Shown here: piece by piece, positions 39,719-53,300 of the stretch
How positions within the stretch are numbered: the stretch's first letter is position 1
Layout: each line of letters starts with the position of its first letter
Assembly: GCF_015832195.1 (NCBI RefSeq)
Contig: NC_052018.1
Coordinates: forward strand, 30,036,115-30,100,114
DNA: 64,000 bases
DNA from: Motacilla alba alba
Taxonomy: Eukaryota; Chordata; Aves; Passeriformes; Motacillidae
Direction of reading: 5' to 3'
Translations under genes and position numbers: made by a program
The notes under the pieces: model-generated
Told to the model about the DNA's origin: nothing
Seen by the model: only the letters and a program-made list of their open reading frames with translations
The model's database searches: none

Positions 39719-40155
39719 ATGTATTATTATATGTCTTAAGGCACTAGCACACCACTTTTTTATCTGATCACATGTCAAGGTCTGATAGAGCTCCTGTTAT
39801 TGCACAGAGCATCCCCTGATGCCTTCTCTTGGACCCACAGCTCACTCACACCGCTCTTGCCACATGCTGTAGTTACTATCATTGGGAGCAGGACCCTGGG
39901 ATTTTTTTCCAGCCTTCCAGGGCTGCTGTCCCCAAGGGAAGAAGAGGAAGGACAGAATTCAGTGTATCTGTATTTATTAAGCTTTCTCACAAATTTGGGG
40001 TTGCTGAATTTGAAATTATACAAAGGTGTTGTCAGGTATCTATAGTTATTCTCAGTAAATTCTTGCATTGGGATGGCAGGGATTCCACCACCTCCCCAGC
40101 TAATCTCTTTCAAGGCATATAATTAGGAAAAAAAACTTGTTGATAAACATTCCCT

Positions 40156-40182
40156 TAAGCATGATTTAAAAAATCATGCTTA
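40156..40182. repeat. Perfect hairpin, 12-bp arms, 3-base loop
   Basis: TAAGCATGATTT (40156-40167), AAA, AAATCATGCTTA (40171-40182). Confidence 0.93.
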
Positions 40183-43100
40183 CTGAAAAGTAATTGTATA
40201 CTACTCTCATCTTTTCAATAGAAAGTAGTCGTCTTGCCTAAGGGTAAATATCTGAAAGTTGGTTGTCGATGTCTAGACTCATCAACCTAGATTCCCTTTA
40301 TAGCCAGCTGAAAGAAACAGGCACCTCCAGGGCATGATTCATCTGTCTATCTTAGAAGAAATGGTAAGTGGAGAAAGATTTCTTTCTGAAATATATGCCT
40401 CAGAAATGATTGGAGTTGTTCAGGAAATGGTTTTCATATTCTGTGGGAAATGGATTTAAAGAACTGGTTTTCTTAAATACTAGAATGAAGAAAAATGCTT
40501 TCAAGAAATTGTCAAGAAAATTGCTTATTTAAAAAATCTCTCTTAGTAAAATGAAAGGCTTATTTTCCCATGTTTTCTTCCTTTATGTTTTATAATTCAC
40601 AATAGAAAAATTACCTTTGGAAATGAAGAGAGATTTTAATAAGAAAAATTGAAACTTGAGATCGAAGTGGAATATTTTGATCTCATTGGTGTCCTTCAAC
40701 TTGAATTGCCTTTTACTTATAAAAGGTCACCAAAATTGGTCCATTCCTACAGAAAGTTTTGATTTCCATGGAATAGCATTTTTGTAGAAAAATTTGACAA
40801 CAAAATTTTTTCAACTAGCTATACAAGTTTTGTGTGACTGTGTTTGTACAAATAACTGTTTTTAATCTTGATACCCTCTTTACAAAAACATTCTGCTTTC
40901 AATTAACAAAGTTATTTTAACTTTCCATGGTCTAACAAGTAGCTATCATTTAAGAAAGGGCTAACTGCGGCATAGTTTTGAGAAATGTCTTATAAAGGCA
41001 AGCTTCTAATAGAATGAAAATAATTAGGCATATAAGATTGTTTTGGGCTGATTTGGTGTCACCATTTTCTTGAAGGGTGTGATGAAAAGATGGAAGTATT
41101 ATATAGACCCTACTTTCATGTGATTAATGGAAACAAAGAAAACAAGCAGAATGACATTGTAATAAGAAGAATTTGGTTTGGTCCCCCCATAAAAAATTAG
41201 CCAGGGGTTTGAGTTTTGTATTAGAAATGATTGATGGCTATCATGCTATCTGAGACTGCAAAGCTAATACATCGAGCTACACTATGACAATAATGAGCTG
41301 TGACAGTCTAACTGAGTAAGGGAAAGTTTCACAGAACTGGGTGTCTGGAAGGAAGACATCAAAGTTGACAAATGACTTCTAGCTAACTTGCTTCCTTCTG
41401 CAAGGCATGTTCCAGTGCTGCTGAGAGACAGATGTTAAATGGAGCTAGACAGAACTGAACACACTTCTGTAAATATCTTGCTGATAGGATGATTTACCCA
41501 CCAGAAAGAAGGAACAAATATTTTTAGGAAAATCTGAATGAAATCTTAGTCTTCATTCAGACAATGTGGGATTCTCTCACCTAATCTTGAAGTGTCTACT
41601 GTGCAGTATTTACAGAGGTAATAAAGATTTTTGCTTTTGAATTACAATTCAAACATGAACCTGTTTCCAAGCATTTAAAAGATGGGCAACATGGCAGAAC
41701 TGCTGTGGCACAACTGTTTTAGAAACAGCAGTTACTGAAAAAGTAACTCAAGCATACAGAAACTACTGAAACAACACCAAAAAAGGATGAATGGCTGATA
41801 TAGAAGAGAAATTAATCTGATGGAGAAAAAAAAGTGATAGTGGAAAGAACTGTATAAACAGGGTTATGTTTTTCAAGACCTGTGACTAGAAGGTTTAAAT
41901 GACTGAAACATATGGTAGCATGGCAATGACAGGCAAGTTTCTTAACTGAGGAGGAAGTGCTTAGACTAGAAGAACACATAAACAGGCATGGTATGACAGA
42001 CCAAAGATCACCCTGGCTACCTTTCATGGATCCAACAGCAGCCATAAGCAAATAGAGAACATAAGAGCAAGGCTGATATTTACATTTGACTATCATCTAC
42101 CAGCCTCTATCCATCCTCATCTTGGGAACTTCCTGTGCTTCATATGATTTCTGCTTATTGTAACCTTCAGGGGATTTATTTTCAATTAACTTATAGTGGC
42201 CCTTTGAGTTAATGGAAACTTCCAGACCCCAGTGGCAAAGGAATCCCTATCTGGGCCCATCTTGCACCTAAACAATTCCTCTATGTTTTGTTTTGAACCA
42301 GGTTCCTGTTGTCTTCATTTAAAGTTCTATTCTTTTCTTGGAAAACATTTTGAACAGCCCATTAGAGATGAAATGAATGCCTGTAGATATGTATGACTGC
42401 CTAAAAAGATAAAATTGCCTTTTGAACAGTATTCACTGAAACCTCAAAATTTTCAGCTGTTTGGACAGCAAATTTTAAATATTTTTACATTTCCTTGGTT
42501 TGAATATCATTGTTGGTCTGTTTTGAAAGTATCTCATTATTCAGTGTTTCAGAAGGAAGACACAGTTCTTAGCACACCTTACTTCAGCCTAGATAAATCC
42601 TAAACATCTCTGACATACAAGAGTTTTCTCAATGACTTCTAGCTTAATTTAGCTTTTTTTTCCTCTTCCTGTTTTTCTTTCTTTTTTAATGAGAGTCTGG
42701 GTTAGACAAAATAACTTTTCTAGGTCACATGGTTATTATGTCACATCAGTTGGGTTTTAAGTAATGCATTAATCAATAGATACTTCAGAATGGTCAGAAA
42801 CTTCAGATGCCATCCATAGTATTTTCCATCAGTGAATTGAATAGTGCAAGGAGAAACCAAAGTTGCATTTCCCCTTTATATGTGATTTATCTAAAAGATA
42901 ACATAGTTAGTTTTTAACAGCAGTCCAAGAACATCTGAACACTTCTTTCTATGGAAGATGGTAATATAAACCTAGTAATCCAGAAAGTAAACTTGTTTGA
43001 ATTCATCCAACAGGAAAATTAAATGCAAATTGTGAAAATAAAGTAATATTTGTTTACAATAAACAGTTTTCTTATTTATTCTTTTTTCCTTCTGTATTTG

Positions 43101-44375
43101 AGGATAATTTAAAAGCATTAGGTAAAGCTGTCTTTATAACAGAGTTATCCAAAGATAACTTGACAACAGACCTCCTCTGTTTAGCATAACTGAAACAAGC
43201 AAATGTGCATCTTTGCTTTTGTTGGGCTCGAAATATCCTTCACCAAAGCAAGAGTTCCAATTTTGTTTCCATGACAATATGCATGACTTCTAAAAGCTGT
43301 GGATCTTTTTGCCGAAGAGGTGTGACTAAACCAGCAACATTTCATTTGCCTTTAAGTCTGCTTTTTCTTCTCAGACATGAGAAGACTTTGTTCAAAACAT
43401 TTATTTATAAGAAGTTCTGCAGTCTAACCTTCCATATTGTTGTTTCTCTTCCATCTAATTTTCAGCATCCTTTATGTAGGAATTTCTTCTTCTATTTTTA
43501 TAGTATTTAATAAAATTCTCCTCTGTTTTCTTAATCTTAACAATACATAGTTTCCCTGACTTTAGTCAGATCAATTTTCTTCAATTTCAGCTATTTTAGT
43601 GCTGCATTACTGAGCTACCTTTTACATTGAAGATTCCTCTCTCTTCTTGTCTTACGTAAACATAATAGTAGCTGTTTCTTAAAACAGTCTTCTCATACTT
43701 TTCTCCACTCTTTGTATTATCATTCTCTTATTAGCCCATTTTTGATCAGTTAACAAATTTCTTCCATAATACAGGATCTGTTTTCAAGCTTTTTTTTTTC
43801 CCCTACATAATATTATTACTTTCACCCCCATCTGGTTTCTTGAGTAGTAATTTTTGAAAAATATTTCTCCTCCTATAACCTAAAATCACATTTCCATATA
43901 AATATATTTTTGGTCACATGAAGACTGGAGTCACCAAAATTATAACTACTTTACAAATGATCTTAAGGCCATTTGTTTTTCTTCTTTTTAGTTTTCTTTT
44001 ATCTTCTTGTTCCATACTTTTAATTCTTCTCTTATTCTAGCAATTAAATGTTCTTATTGTTTCAGCAAAACCTCTTACCAAAATCTGTAAAATTAAAAGT
44101 TGCTAAAATTTCATATTTGTAAAGGTGACTAGAAGGGGAACACGTTATTGCATTTCTACATGTACATAATTAGTTCACCAAAGTTACTTCTTCAAAACAA
44201 TGCCTTCAAGATCTCACCAAAATTCAAAAACTCCTTGATAATTGAACAGAAATAATTTTGCTATAAAATCTAGGAATTTTCACATTTCAGTGAGAAAGTC
44301 ATTGGACAGCTATTTAGAAGGAATCTCAAGGGAAAGGGATGTTTTTCCCTTCATATTTCAGTGTTCCTACTGTTT

Positions 44376-44405
44376 CACAGAATCACAGAATTTGGTCATC
44401 CAAGG
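44376..44405 (-). mobile_element. Possible CR1 3' end remnant
   Basis: TCACAGAATCACAGAATTTGG is the antisense of the CR1 terminal 8-bp repeat (TTCTGTGA twice). Only about 30 bp can be matched. Confidence 0.4.
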
Positions 44406-45769
44406 AATTTTCATGAGGCTCTGAAGCTTTGTCTGTTACTAGTGACTTGTTAAGCCATGATTCTGACCCAGGAAGGTGTTATTATCTATGCATATTTTGC
44501 AGTTGAATCAAAATTCTCCAAAGCTAAGAGGGGAATATTTATATCTTAGCTTTTTAAAATGTAAGGCCATCAGCCATTTTAAACTGAAGATTATAAAATA
44601 GTCTAAATTTTATGTCATTTGGTGTATAATATTTATTTCTGCTCATCTAATTCATCCTTGCCTTCTTGAAAAATTAATTAAAATGCATTTTTCATGGCAT
44701 AAATTAGGTACATATACTTAGGTATTTCTGTATTATTTATGCTTTGATTTTTGTATTGCTGCCTCCTCATGTACTGGAAAGGTTGGAATAAGCATAAAAT
44801 GGATTGGATCTGGTTCAAGTAGAAATGTCAGCTGTGATATAAGTGGTGTATCTTGAATCAGCAGCAAGTAACTAGAACGACTGTGGGGACCGACAACTGG
44901 ACCTTTGCCTTTTTGAATGACTGACAGACAAGAAAATATTTCACCTAGATGTCCCACTATCCTTTTCACTACCTTGTGAACACTGAACATCACAGATCTC
45001 CTTCTACAGACATGCTGCTTTGTAGAGATAGGTCCTGTACTGTGAAAACACAGCCTTCCTTTCCAGCAGCCTTTGCAGTGCCTGGCAAAAATGCCATCAA
45101 TGTCTATGTATGGGCATACGTCATGCCAGGGGTTTCACATCAAAGCATGTCAGTAAAAAAAGGGAAATTTAATTTCTAGTTTGTGCCATGTCCTGCACAT
45201 AAGTACTAATTTCTAGAGTCTTCTGATGCATGTAATGGCTGTGGAGCTGGATTGCTTTAGAAGTCGGCATTTTGTTCTGCCGAAATGTACAAGCACTTGA
45301 GCACCTCAGCATTGGAATTTCTTTGAACAGCAGATCTTCTTTGGTGGTTATTTAAATTACTTTTCCATACTCAAGAAAATATCTGGTTGGCATCATTATC
45401 TGTTGGAATATGGAATATGCACTTAGTACACACAGTGCAATCTCAAAAACCCCTGAGGAGGGCACCAGCAGCAATGACTTGGAACAAGAAGTGTGTGTAA
45501 TTGGCTGCATTTCTAACTCCTGATCAGGCCAGTGTGTACTGGGCATCATCTGTTACAGTTCCATTTAGTTTCAAAAGGAGTTGTGGCTACTGTATATATC
45601 CTAGATAAAAAGAATATACATCCTTCTTGCCTACATGTTTGCAAAAATCTCCACCAACCATGCATTCTTTGATCTGCAAATATTAATGCAAGTTTAGAAT
45701 AGTTTGATGAGTTTTCATGCAGGATACTTTATGCTGTCCTGTTCATCTGTGTGCAAAAAGAGAAGGCGG

Positions 45770-46035
45770 AATGCATTTTTGAAATGGTTAACAGGGCAAT
45801 TAGGGTGATGGAGAGCCTGTGGGAGATTGGCTCTCAGTGCACTAAATCGAGAGCTAGAAGGAGAAATGATCACTGCCTATAAATATAAAGATCAGTGTAG
45901 GAGTAGAGCTGTTTAAACTAAGGGGCAGCAGTACAGCATAGATGAAGAGAATTTGGCATGAATTAATTCCAGGCATGAAATTCAAAGAAGGATTTTAGTG
46001 CTCAAAACATTCAGGTTCTGGAAGAATCTTCTAAC
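45770..46035 (+). mobile_element. Old CR1 LINE fragment (3' region, sense)
   Basis: Diverged match to the end of ancient CR1 elements: AGAAGGAGAAATGATCACTG followed by CCTATAAATA, then GGCATGAATTAATTCCAGGC, CATGAAATTCAAAGAAGG and GTTCTGGAAGAATCTTC. Order and spacing are right, but substitutions and small gaps are many, so it inserted long before the fragment at 59.5 kb. Confidence 0.68.
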
Positions 46036-46173
46036 AGTAACAAAGTGAAAATGTGTTAGCTTGGTGCTTGATTGAGTTATGAAGGAGATTGTGTTATATG
46101 ATTGCTTCAGGCAGATGCAGTTGGATTTTTTTCCTAGCAAGTTGTTCTCAGTTTTACTTCCTATTCTTCTGGT

Positions 46174-46212
46174 ATGTTTTTTTGGCCATCTCCATGTTTT
46201 TTGGCCATCTCC
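46174..46212. repeat. 19/20-bp tandem duplication
   Basis: ATG(T)nGGCCATCTCC twice in a row (46174-46193 and 46194-46212); the copies differ by one T in the T run. Confidence 0.92.
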
Positions 46213-48207
46213 AGATTCAAAGTGTGAGAAAGCAATACCATAACAGCTGTGTAACTGCAACATGAAAAAAAAAAACATTGAGAGTAAGGAATTTTTTATA
46301 AGAATCTTGTTCTTCTCTGCGGAAGATAATCTAGTCCATGGCCTGTTGGACAGCAATAATAGAGAGACTTATAGCACACATGCATATAATTTGCTATCTT
46401 GGCCACTATATAAAGGTACACTCTTAAACCAAAAAAGTTGAAAATTTGAGTTGGTGTTTTCCAGACACTGAGTCCATGTTGTATAATAAGTAACATCTCA
46501 CTTTGGAAAGAGGTTGCTGCTTTGCTGTAGATATTCACTGAGCTTATGTTAGGTCACCAAGGGACAATCTCACTTAAACCTGCCTCACTCACTCACTCCT
46601 GAAGGAGTCCCAGCAAGTGCAAGAGATTTCAGCCAGCAGTGTTGAAATATTCCACTATGAAGAAAGAGGAGTCTCATCTCATCTAACTTTAGAAGTCTAC
46701 AATAGAGCCACTTACTGCTAAGCTAATCACTCTGAGTTTCCTCTTCATCAGTAGAGAGGAAATAAGTATTTATTATATATAAGGGGGGGAAAAAAAGCAT
46801 CAAGGCACAGTACTCCTTCTAATTCTGTGGCCTTTATTTTCAAATGGCAGTATTCCAAGCATAGTAAATTGGAAAGCATGTTAACAGAGTGGTTTAAAAT
46901 TCCTTTTTAGTTAGATTATTTTTCAACCTGCTTGAAGCAATGGAGTAGACAGCAAGAGATAAAAGAACTAGTAATGTTATTGCCACTAAGAAACAAATAA
47001 GACAATTAAAATACATACCCATGCAGAGTTGCTATGCTTTACATGGACAGCATTTTTAAAGTTTAGCTTCTCTAAAGATACTTACACACAAACTTTCTTG
47101 TAACGCTCCAGGAATTTAAAATTGGAAATTGTAGATGCCAAGTTATCAAGGGTGACTTCAATCTGTAAAGGAAAAAGCAATATCATCTGAAAATAGCTAC
47201 CAGTGAGAGCTAAATAAACAACTTTTTTTTCTTCCTTAAGTTTGAGCTTGAAGTTGTAAAGAGCTACAATCACCCAGGTTATTTTCACATGAGATGCCAG
47301 TGGAATGGAATATTGTTTTTTGTTCAGTTAAGCTAATACTACAGGTCTTGTCCCCATGCTGTGCAGGTCAAAAAGGGTCCTGGTCTACATCAGAACATTT
47401 GTGTATCTTGTTTCTACAAGATTTCTTACTTTCTGTATTTTGGCAATCTCAGATGGATTTTTATGATTTAGTTTTTCTAGGAGAAGAAATGAGAGAGCAA
47501 AAATATGGGGTTTAAACTGGGGGGAGAAGGAAAGCAGTTTGCAAGGAGAGAGAAGATTTTGATAGCAGCATGTTTGGGCAAAGGATATCTTAAGTCTTTG
47601 AGATGTGGCCTGAAGGACTTGCCTGGGAAGGGCAAAAAGGCACAGTCTACTGATGAACAGAGATAAAGAACTACTAGCATTTTAATGACAAAAAGAGTTC
47701 TTTGCCTGCCATTTTCTATCCTGGCTAACCAGACAATATATCTGCCAGAAGTAGTGTGAATATTTATGATTATTTTGGACAGTCAGCATATATGTTACTA
47801 TCCTGATCCTGTTCCTTTTGAAATCTGTAAAAAATCCTTGGTAACTTCAGAGGGCCCAAGAACTCAGAAAACCACCAAATGGAGAGATTCTTTACTGGGA
47901 TATGGGCTCCTGAGGGAAGAATTTAACACCCTCATGGATCTTCTATCAGGATTTCTCCAGTGATGTGATAGATGTGGTTGATATATTGGTAGGTGCTGAT
48001 TGACTGAGAAAAGAGAAGGATGAGGAGGTGAATTCTAGGGAATTTAGTGACAGCAATTAGTATGTTATACAGGCAAGACTATTAGTACCAGCCTTTGCTT
48101 TATGTGCAGGCTACAAGAACAAGAGGAAGGGGAGCCACACAACAGTGCAGTCCCAGTTCACATGCAATGAATTTTGTGAGGAACTTTTAGTCCTTGAAAA
48201 GGGCCAG

Positions 48208-48263
48208 ATAAATTTTAAGGATTATAAGAATTACTATAAATTTTAAGGATGATAAGAATTACT
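48208..48263. repeat. 28-bp tandem duplication
   Basis: Two adjacent 28-bp units (48208-48235 and 48236-48263) beginning ATAAATTTTAAGGAT and ending AAGAATTACT, with one mismatch. Confidence 0.93.
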
Positions 48264-49789
48264 CTAGGGATGTAATTGGCAGTGAAACTCACCTGGAAAG
48301 AGAAAACAAAAGCATCTCCTTAAAATCCAAGTGTTCCTTGACTTTGAAATACAGTTTTAACGAAGTCCCAAACAAATACTTTGTGAAGATTTGAATACTG
48401 AAATAACTTTGAAAATAGATTTTTTTTTTACCCATTTATATGGCTATTTGGCAGAGGTCTTGCCATGTTTGTTCCTTTACAATGAAAATTGATGCTAAGT
48501 TACCTGTCAACCTCCAAGAATGTGTCTTGGGGTCAGTTTTCTAATAAACAAAATGGTTGCATTATTCAGAGAGGCATTGAATGTATTTAGTAATGTAAAA
48601 GAAGTTGGTATGGCAGTGGCTGTGCAAGCCAGGCTGCAGGAGATGTTTCTACACAGTGTTATGCAGCTCGATTGAAATTGCAAAGGCTAGTAGACAGAGG
48701 GGTGTGGTGAGGAACATCTTAAATCAAGAAGGTGTCAGCTGGGTTCCATTTCCTGATTTAAACATTTACACAGATGAATAACCTATACTTAAAACCACAA
48801 AACTTAATGAGTAAGCAATAAGACACTTGACCTATAGCAACTGTGAGCTCCTATCCTTGGTATTTAAGATGAGTTCTGTCTCATTCAGCTTTGTCAGAGG
48901 AGGATGCTTTCTGAAGTAGCCAGCTCATGCTCAACAGGCATGGAGTGCTGTCTGCATCATAACCCCTTAGAGCAACAGGGGACAGAACATCACCCTTACT
49001 TCTCTTCTGCTAGTTTGGGATATGCATTTTGTAAAAAAAAAATAAAATCCTCTAACACTGAAAAACTGAAGTAATTTTTTGTTGCAGCAAAATAATGTAA
49101 AAAATACTGTTTGCCTTCTTTCTCTGCTGATGCTTCTTGACTGGGACAGGTTTTATCCTAAACATAAAGGCCCTGTGCTGGGCCTCTTTCCAACATGGCC
49201 AGTGCCCAAGGGAGAAGGAAAACACACATTCAGATGCGAAATTCTTGTTTCTACAATTTTTCCTTGTCTTCCTTCCATATTTTTCTAACTGCCATCACCT
49301 TGAAACAATAGGCCCATCAGCTGTACAGTAATTTTGGGCAGAATCACAAAAACGCTGATACAGAATGCAATCAGCAAGGAAGCTAATTGGGGTGTTTAAT
49401 TAATGGCAATGAACATGGCTCTGTTGACTGTGTCTTATCAAGCAGATCTGATATTGTTATGTTTGGATTAAAGGCATGTTTAATACAAGTTATTGGGGTA
49501 ATATCTTTAAATTTATGACATTCTGACAAAAATTAAGAGTATATGAAATCAATACAACTGACTTCAAACAAGTTAAAAACTAGCCAAGTAATATATTGCA
49601 AAATCTAATTATATATGTAAATTGCAAATCATCTGTTGTGGTATTTTTAGCAGGTACTGCAGAGATCTTCTCTTTGTCGAATCTTTTGCAATGTCTTTAT
49701 GAAAACTGAGAGAAAACACAGTATCAGTCAATGAGGAGGAGACAATCCCTACGTAACTGAGGGGTTGAAGGGGTCAAAAAAACTTAAAA

Positions 49790-50318
49790 CATCCCACCAA
49801 ATGGGAAACTAATAGATAGACCATTACCAGTTGAGAATTGTATTGATTACAGTGACCATGAGATCGTGGAGTTTAAAATCATGAGGGAAATGAAGAAGAC
49901 AGATATTAGAATCATAACCCTGGACATTTGGAGAACAGATTTTGGCTTATTCTGTGATCTTCTTGGCAGTATCCAGGGGGGAGCAGAGGACACCAGGACA
50001 CAGGAGAGCTTGTTGAATTTCCCCAGAGAATAAAATCCCTCTATTCATATGTGCAGGAAGGTTAGCAAATGTGGCAGAAGGTCACCATGGATTAACAGGG
50101 AACCCCTGAATGAGCTCAAACACCAAAAAGAAGTAGATGAAATGAGGAAGAAGGAATGGAATTCTCAAGAGGAATGTAAAGATGCTTGCTAAAGAATGCA
50201 GGGATGAAACTGAGAAAACAAAAGCTCGCCTGAAGCTGGGACCAGTGCTGAATGTGAAGGACACAACAAAGGACTTCCCTAAGTACAAAAATGCAGCAAA
50301 GTGAAGGCAGAGGGAAAT
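49790..50318 (+). pseudogene. CR1-type LINE fragment, ORF2 region, decayed
   Basis: Plus-strand sequence matches the segment linking the endonuclease and reverse transcriptase parts of bird CR1 ORF2. Clear in translation, in changing frames: IDYSDHEIVEFKI(M)REMKK near 49840-49900, a TDFGLF-like piece near 49935, SWINREP-like WINREPLNEL near 50085, and CRDETEKTKARLKLGP then VKDTTKDFPKYKNAAK near 50195-50300. Stops and frameshifts break it, so it cannot make protein. Neither the 5' end nor the 3' tail is present next to it, which implies truncation on both sides. Confidence 0.8.
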
Positions 50319-53300
50319 TACTTATGTGAGTTTTAAGTACATTAATCCCAGCACTAGCAATTTTTAGATGGATCTGGTGATATTTTGGTGGATCTGGCCC
50401 ATTTCTATTATAAATGTTATAGTGAGTATAAAGATACAGTAAGCTATATCCTAAGTACTGGAATGTTTCTTTATGTCTTTGGAATAATAAAATGATCAAT
50501 AGGAAGTACACAGTCCTGGTAGCAGTTCCCAGGGTACTCAGATACATGGATGAAATCTGCCTACTGACACATACTTTACATACTTTGAAGATAGAAACTG
50601 ATCCATCTGCCTACCACTGCCAAGCACAGGGTCAAACTAAACTTTTCAGGCATCTTGTTCCTCTTATTACTGACTAAGCCCAAGAAACCACAAACCAGTA
50701 AGTCATTCCACTAAGGACAGCAGAAAAACTACAGTCATCCTCCATCCTCTAAATTCTGTTGACAGACAAATACAAAGCAGTGAAACAAGTACCAAACTTT
50801 ATAATAGTCTGGATTATATCGAAGAAGTCATACTCATAAGAGTTATTAAAACTCTATAGACTTTGGCACTAATCTTTTCAAGCAAATTTTAAAAATTATT
50901 TTTACAAATTAATAATCAAGAAACAACGAACCTTCCAAGTTAGTAGGTTTGGCACAACCTACTATATTGAAATGAAGTAGCTGCCTCCAAGAGGTTACTG
51001 GCAGGGTTTCAGAACAAAAGATACGAAAGCCCAAGAAAACAAAGGATTGATTTGTCAGGGGTCATGGACTGCCTAGCTATTACTGCATTTCTCTGTAGAC
51101 AATTTAAAAGAAAAAGGAGGATTTGTAGTGCTATAATTCATGTTATCTTCATTTTCCACCTTACTTATTTCAGAGCTGAGAGAAATTCATAGGAATCATG
51201 CAGTATGCTGCTCAGCTGGAAGGTAGGCAAAGAAATACAGATTTAAGCATGCAGTGTTAGAAAGACTTCTTAGAAATTTGGACTAAACTTTTCCTTTATG
51301 AGATCTAAGGGACAATAATTACTATGGAAAGGTCAAAATCAGCTAACAGCTAAAATTAGAAAATGAAAAGTGAAACACCTACATTACAGTTCCTTTTGAA
51401 AATGCATGTGAGGAAGTCTTTAAAGGCTAGTGCTAGTACTTTGTAACCCTGTACTTGCTGTTGCAGTTGTCTTCACTGCAAGAAATTTCTTTCATTTTCA
51501 CTTACAAAGGAGCATTCTCTCCCCTAGTAATTTTCATTACTTCTCCATAAATTTCTATTTTTAGGAACTCTCCAGGCAAGTTTGAACTTTAGCTTTCAGA
51601 AGCAGACAAAATTCTACTGGATGACAAAGTTCAGCTAAAGATTTGGCTAAACATCTAAAATTAGGGAATGAGAAGTAAAAAGCCAGGTTCTAGGGAAGAA
51701 CCCTTTTGTATTTAGATGGAAATCAGCATCAGAAATGTCTTTCCATTTCAATCAGAACTCTGCTCCTTCCAGAACAGCAACTGAGAAGAGCATTCCCTTC
51801 CTTCTAGTCTGAGAGTAAAGAGAAGTTTCTCTTCTGCCAAGAGAAAATATCCCATGAGTGAAGAAGTAAATATATGAGTAACAGACCAAAGCTGTTTGAG
51901 TGAGATAGAAAAACCAGAAGATTCCAAGAAACAATATCATGGAGAAGGATGGAAGCAGTGAAGCAAGATAAATAATAGAAAATTTGGAACAAACCATTAG
52001 GAAAAACCTCAAAACTTCCACAACAACCTACTATGGACAAAACATGTATAACTATTAAGAATAATAAAAGAGCATCAAGAACACTTTATATTGCAGTAGA
52101 GACATTTCTGTACCAAATTCTGCATTCTAATAGTTGATAACAGGAAAGTGCACAGGGTATCTGGTTTTAGATTGAACCTCCATGCCTGATACGCTCATGG
52201 GACAGCTGGGAGAACATCATTTGTGGTAGTGCTTGTGGTTTTGAATAATGCTTGCTTTTTAATAAAGCTTGAATTGATTATACTAATAATTAGAAAAATG
52301 TCAGAGGAATCTATTTTCCAGTCCCAGACTTGAAAATTTTCTAAAATTCTAGACATTACATCAGAATTTTTTTAACTTTTTGGAATTTTTAGTTTTGCTT
52401 TTTTTATTTTTTCATCAGCTGAAGTCCATGCTTTTCAGGTGATTGAAAATAATAACCTCTATGCAGCTATTTTGTCTATTCTGCTACCCACAGTGCCTTC
52501 CATTGTGCATATAGCAAGATACCTGCTGACCTGACAAGGGTTTGTTAAGGTCAAGTGCTCTTTTCAGAAATCTCTTCTTGACTCTCTTCACTCCTGCTGT
52601 TTGTATTTCTTTCTATTTTCTTCCAGCATGATAATAATGCAATATTAAGAGGAATAGTACAGGTGAAAAACAGAGTAAATGTAAATCTGCTATCTTAATT
52701 TTAGATGGAGATGGAGATTCAGACACAAAAAAAAACTTCTTGAGGCTGTAATTAGCCTTTTTACGCAGAGCAAGTCAAGAACTGCAAAGTTTTATTTGCT
52801 TAGCTTCTAGCTGCCAGTTTTCACCTTTCATTATCGTTGTGTCCTGTTAGTTTGAGGCTGTTGCAGAAGCTGCTTCATGTCAACGTCAACAGGAGGTGAA
52901 ACCGCACATGAACCATCATGTAGGCCCATATTGAAATTGAAGATCATGCATTTCTGCAGAACAGCAAAGTGACAGGAAAGAAAAAATGAGGACTTCTGTA
53001 ATGAAAGGTGAACCTCTTGCTGGAGGAGGAGGCACAGTCAATTTCTTAAGAAGATGCTACCTGAAGACCTACAATAGCTGAAAAGCCTCACCAGTATAAG
53101 AAAGCAGACTTGGTGTCACAAGATTGAGCTTATTGACTGAAATGAAGTAAATCCAAAGCCTGACAAGTTTTAAAGCAACAAAACTTTTGACAAGTGTCAA
53201 AACAATAAGAAGTATAGAATTTTTTTTTACAGAATCCAGTTATTTTCTCTATTAGGTACCTAATTTAAGCACAGTCTCATTAAAAATGTAGGTACTTTGA

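Larger units (their letters stand above)
39719..45769. other. Unique AT-rich sequence, no gene seen
   Basis: About 6 kb. Contains a perfect 12-bp hairpin (40156-40182), a markedly pyrimidine-rich plus strand from about 43370 to 44060, and a tiny possible CR1 tail (44376-44405). No exon recognised. Confidence 0.5.
46036..49789. other. Unique sequence, no confirmed gene
   Basis: AT-rich. Carries two imperfect tandem duplications (46174-46212 and 48208-48263) and one exon-like stretch on the minus strand (47162-47086), treated as a candidate only. Confidence 0.5.

Noticed and set aside
45352..45549. Minus-strand hydrophobic peptide loosely like the last membrane segment of MS4A proteins
   Set aside because: Only a dozen loosely similar residues, no neighbouring exons for the other three membrane segments, no convincing splice sites.
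51752..52040. Hydrophobic minus-strand open frames that look like membrane proteins
   Set aside because: T-rich strand gives Phe/Leu/Ser-rich translations by default; two overlapping frames look equally hydrophobic and neither has splice or start support.
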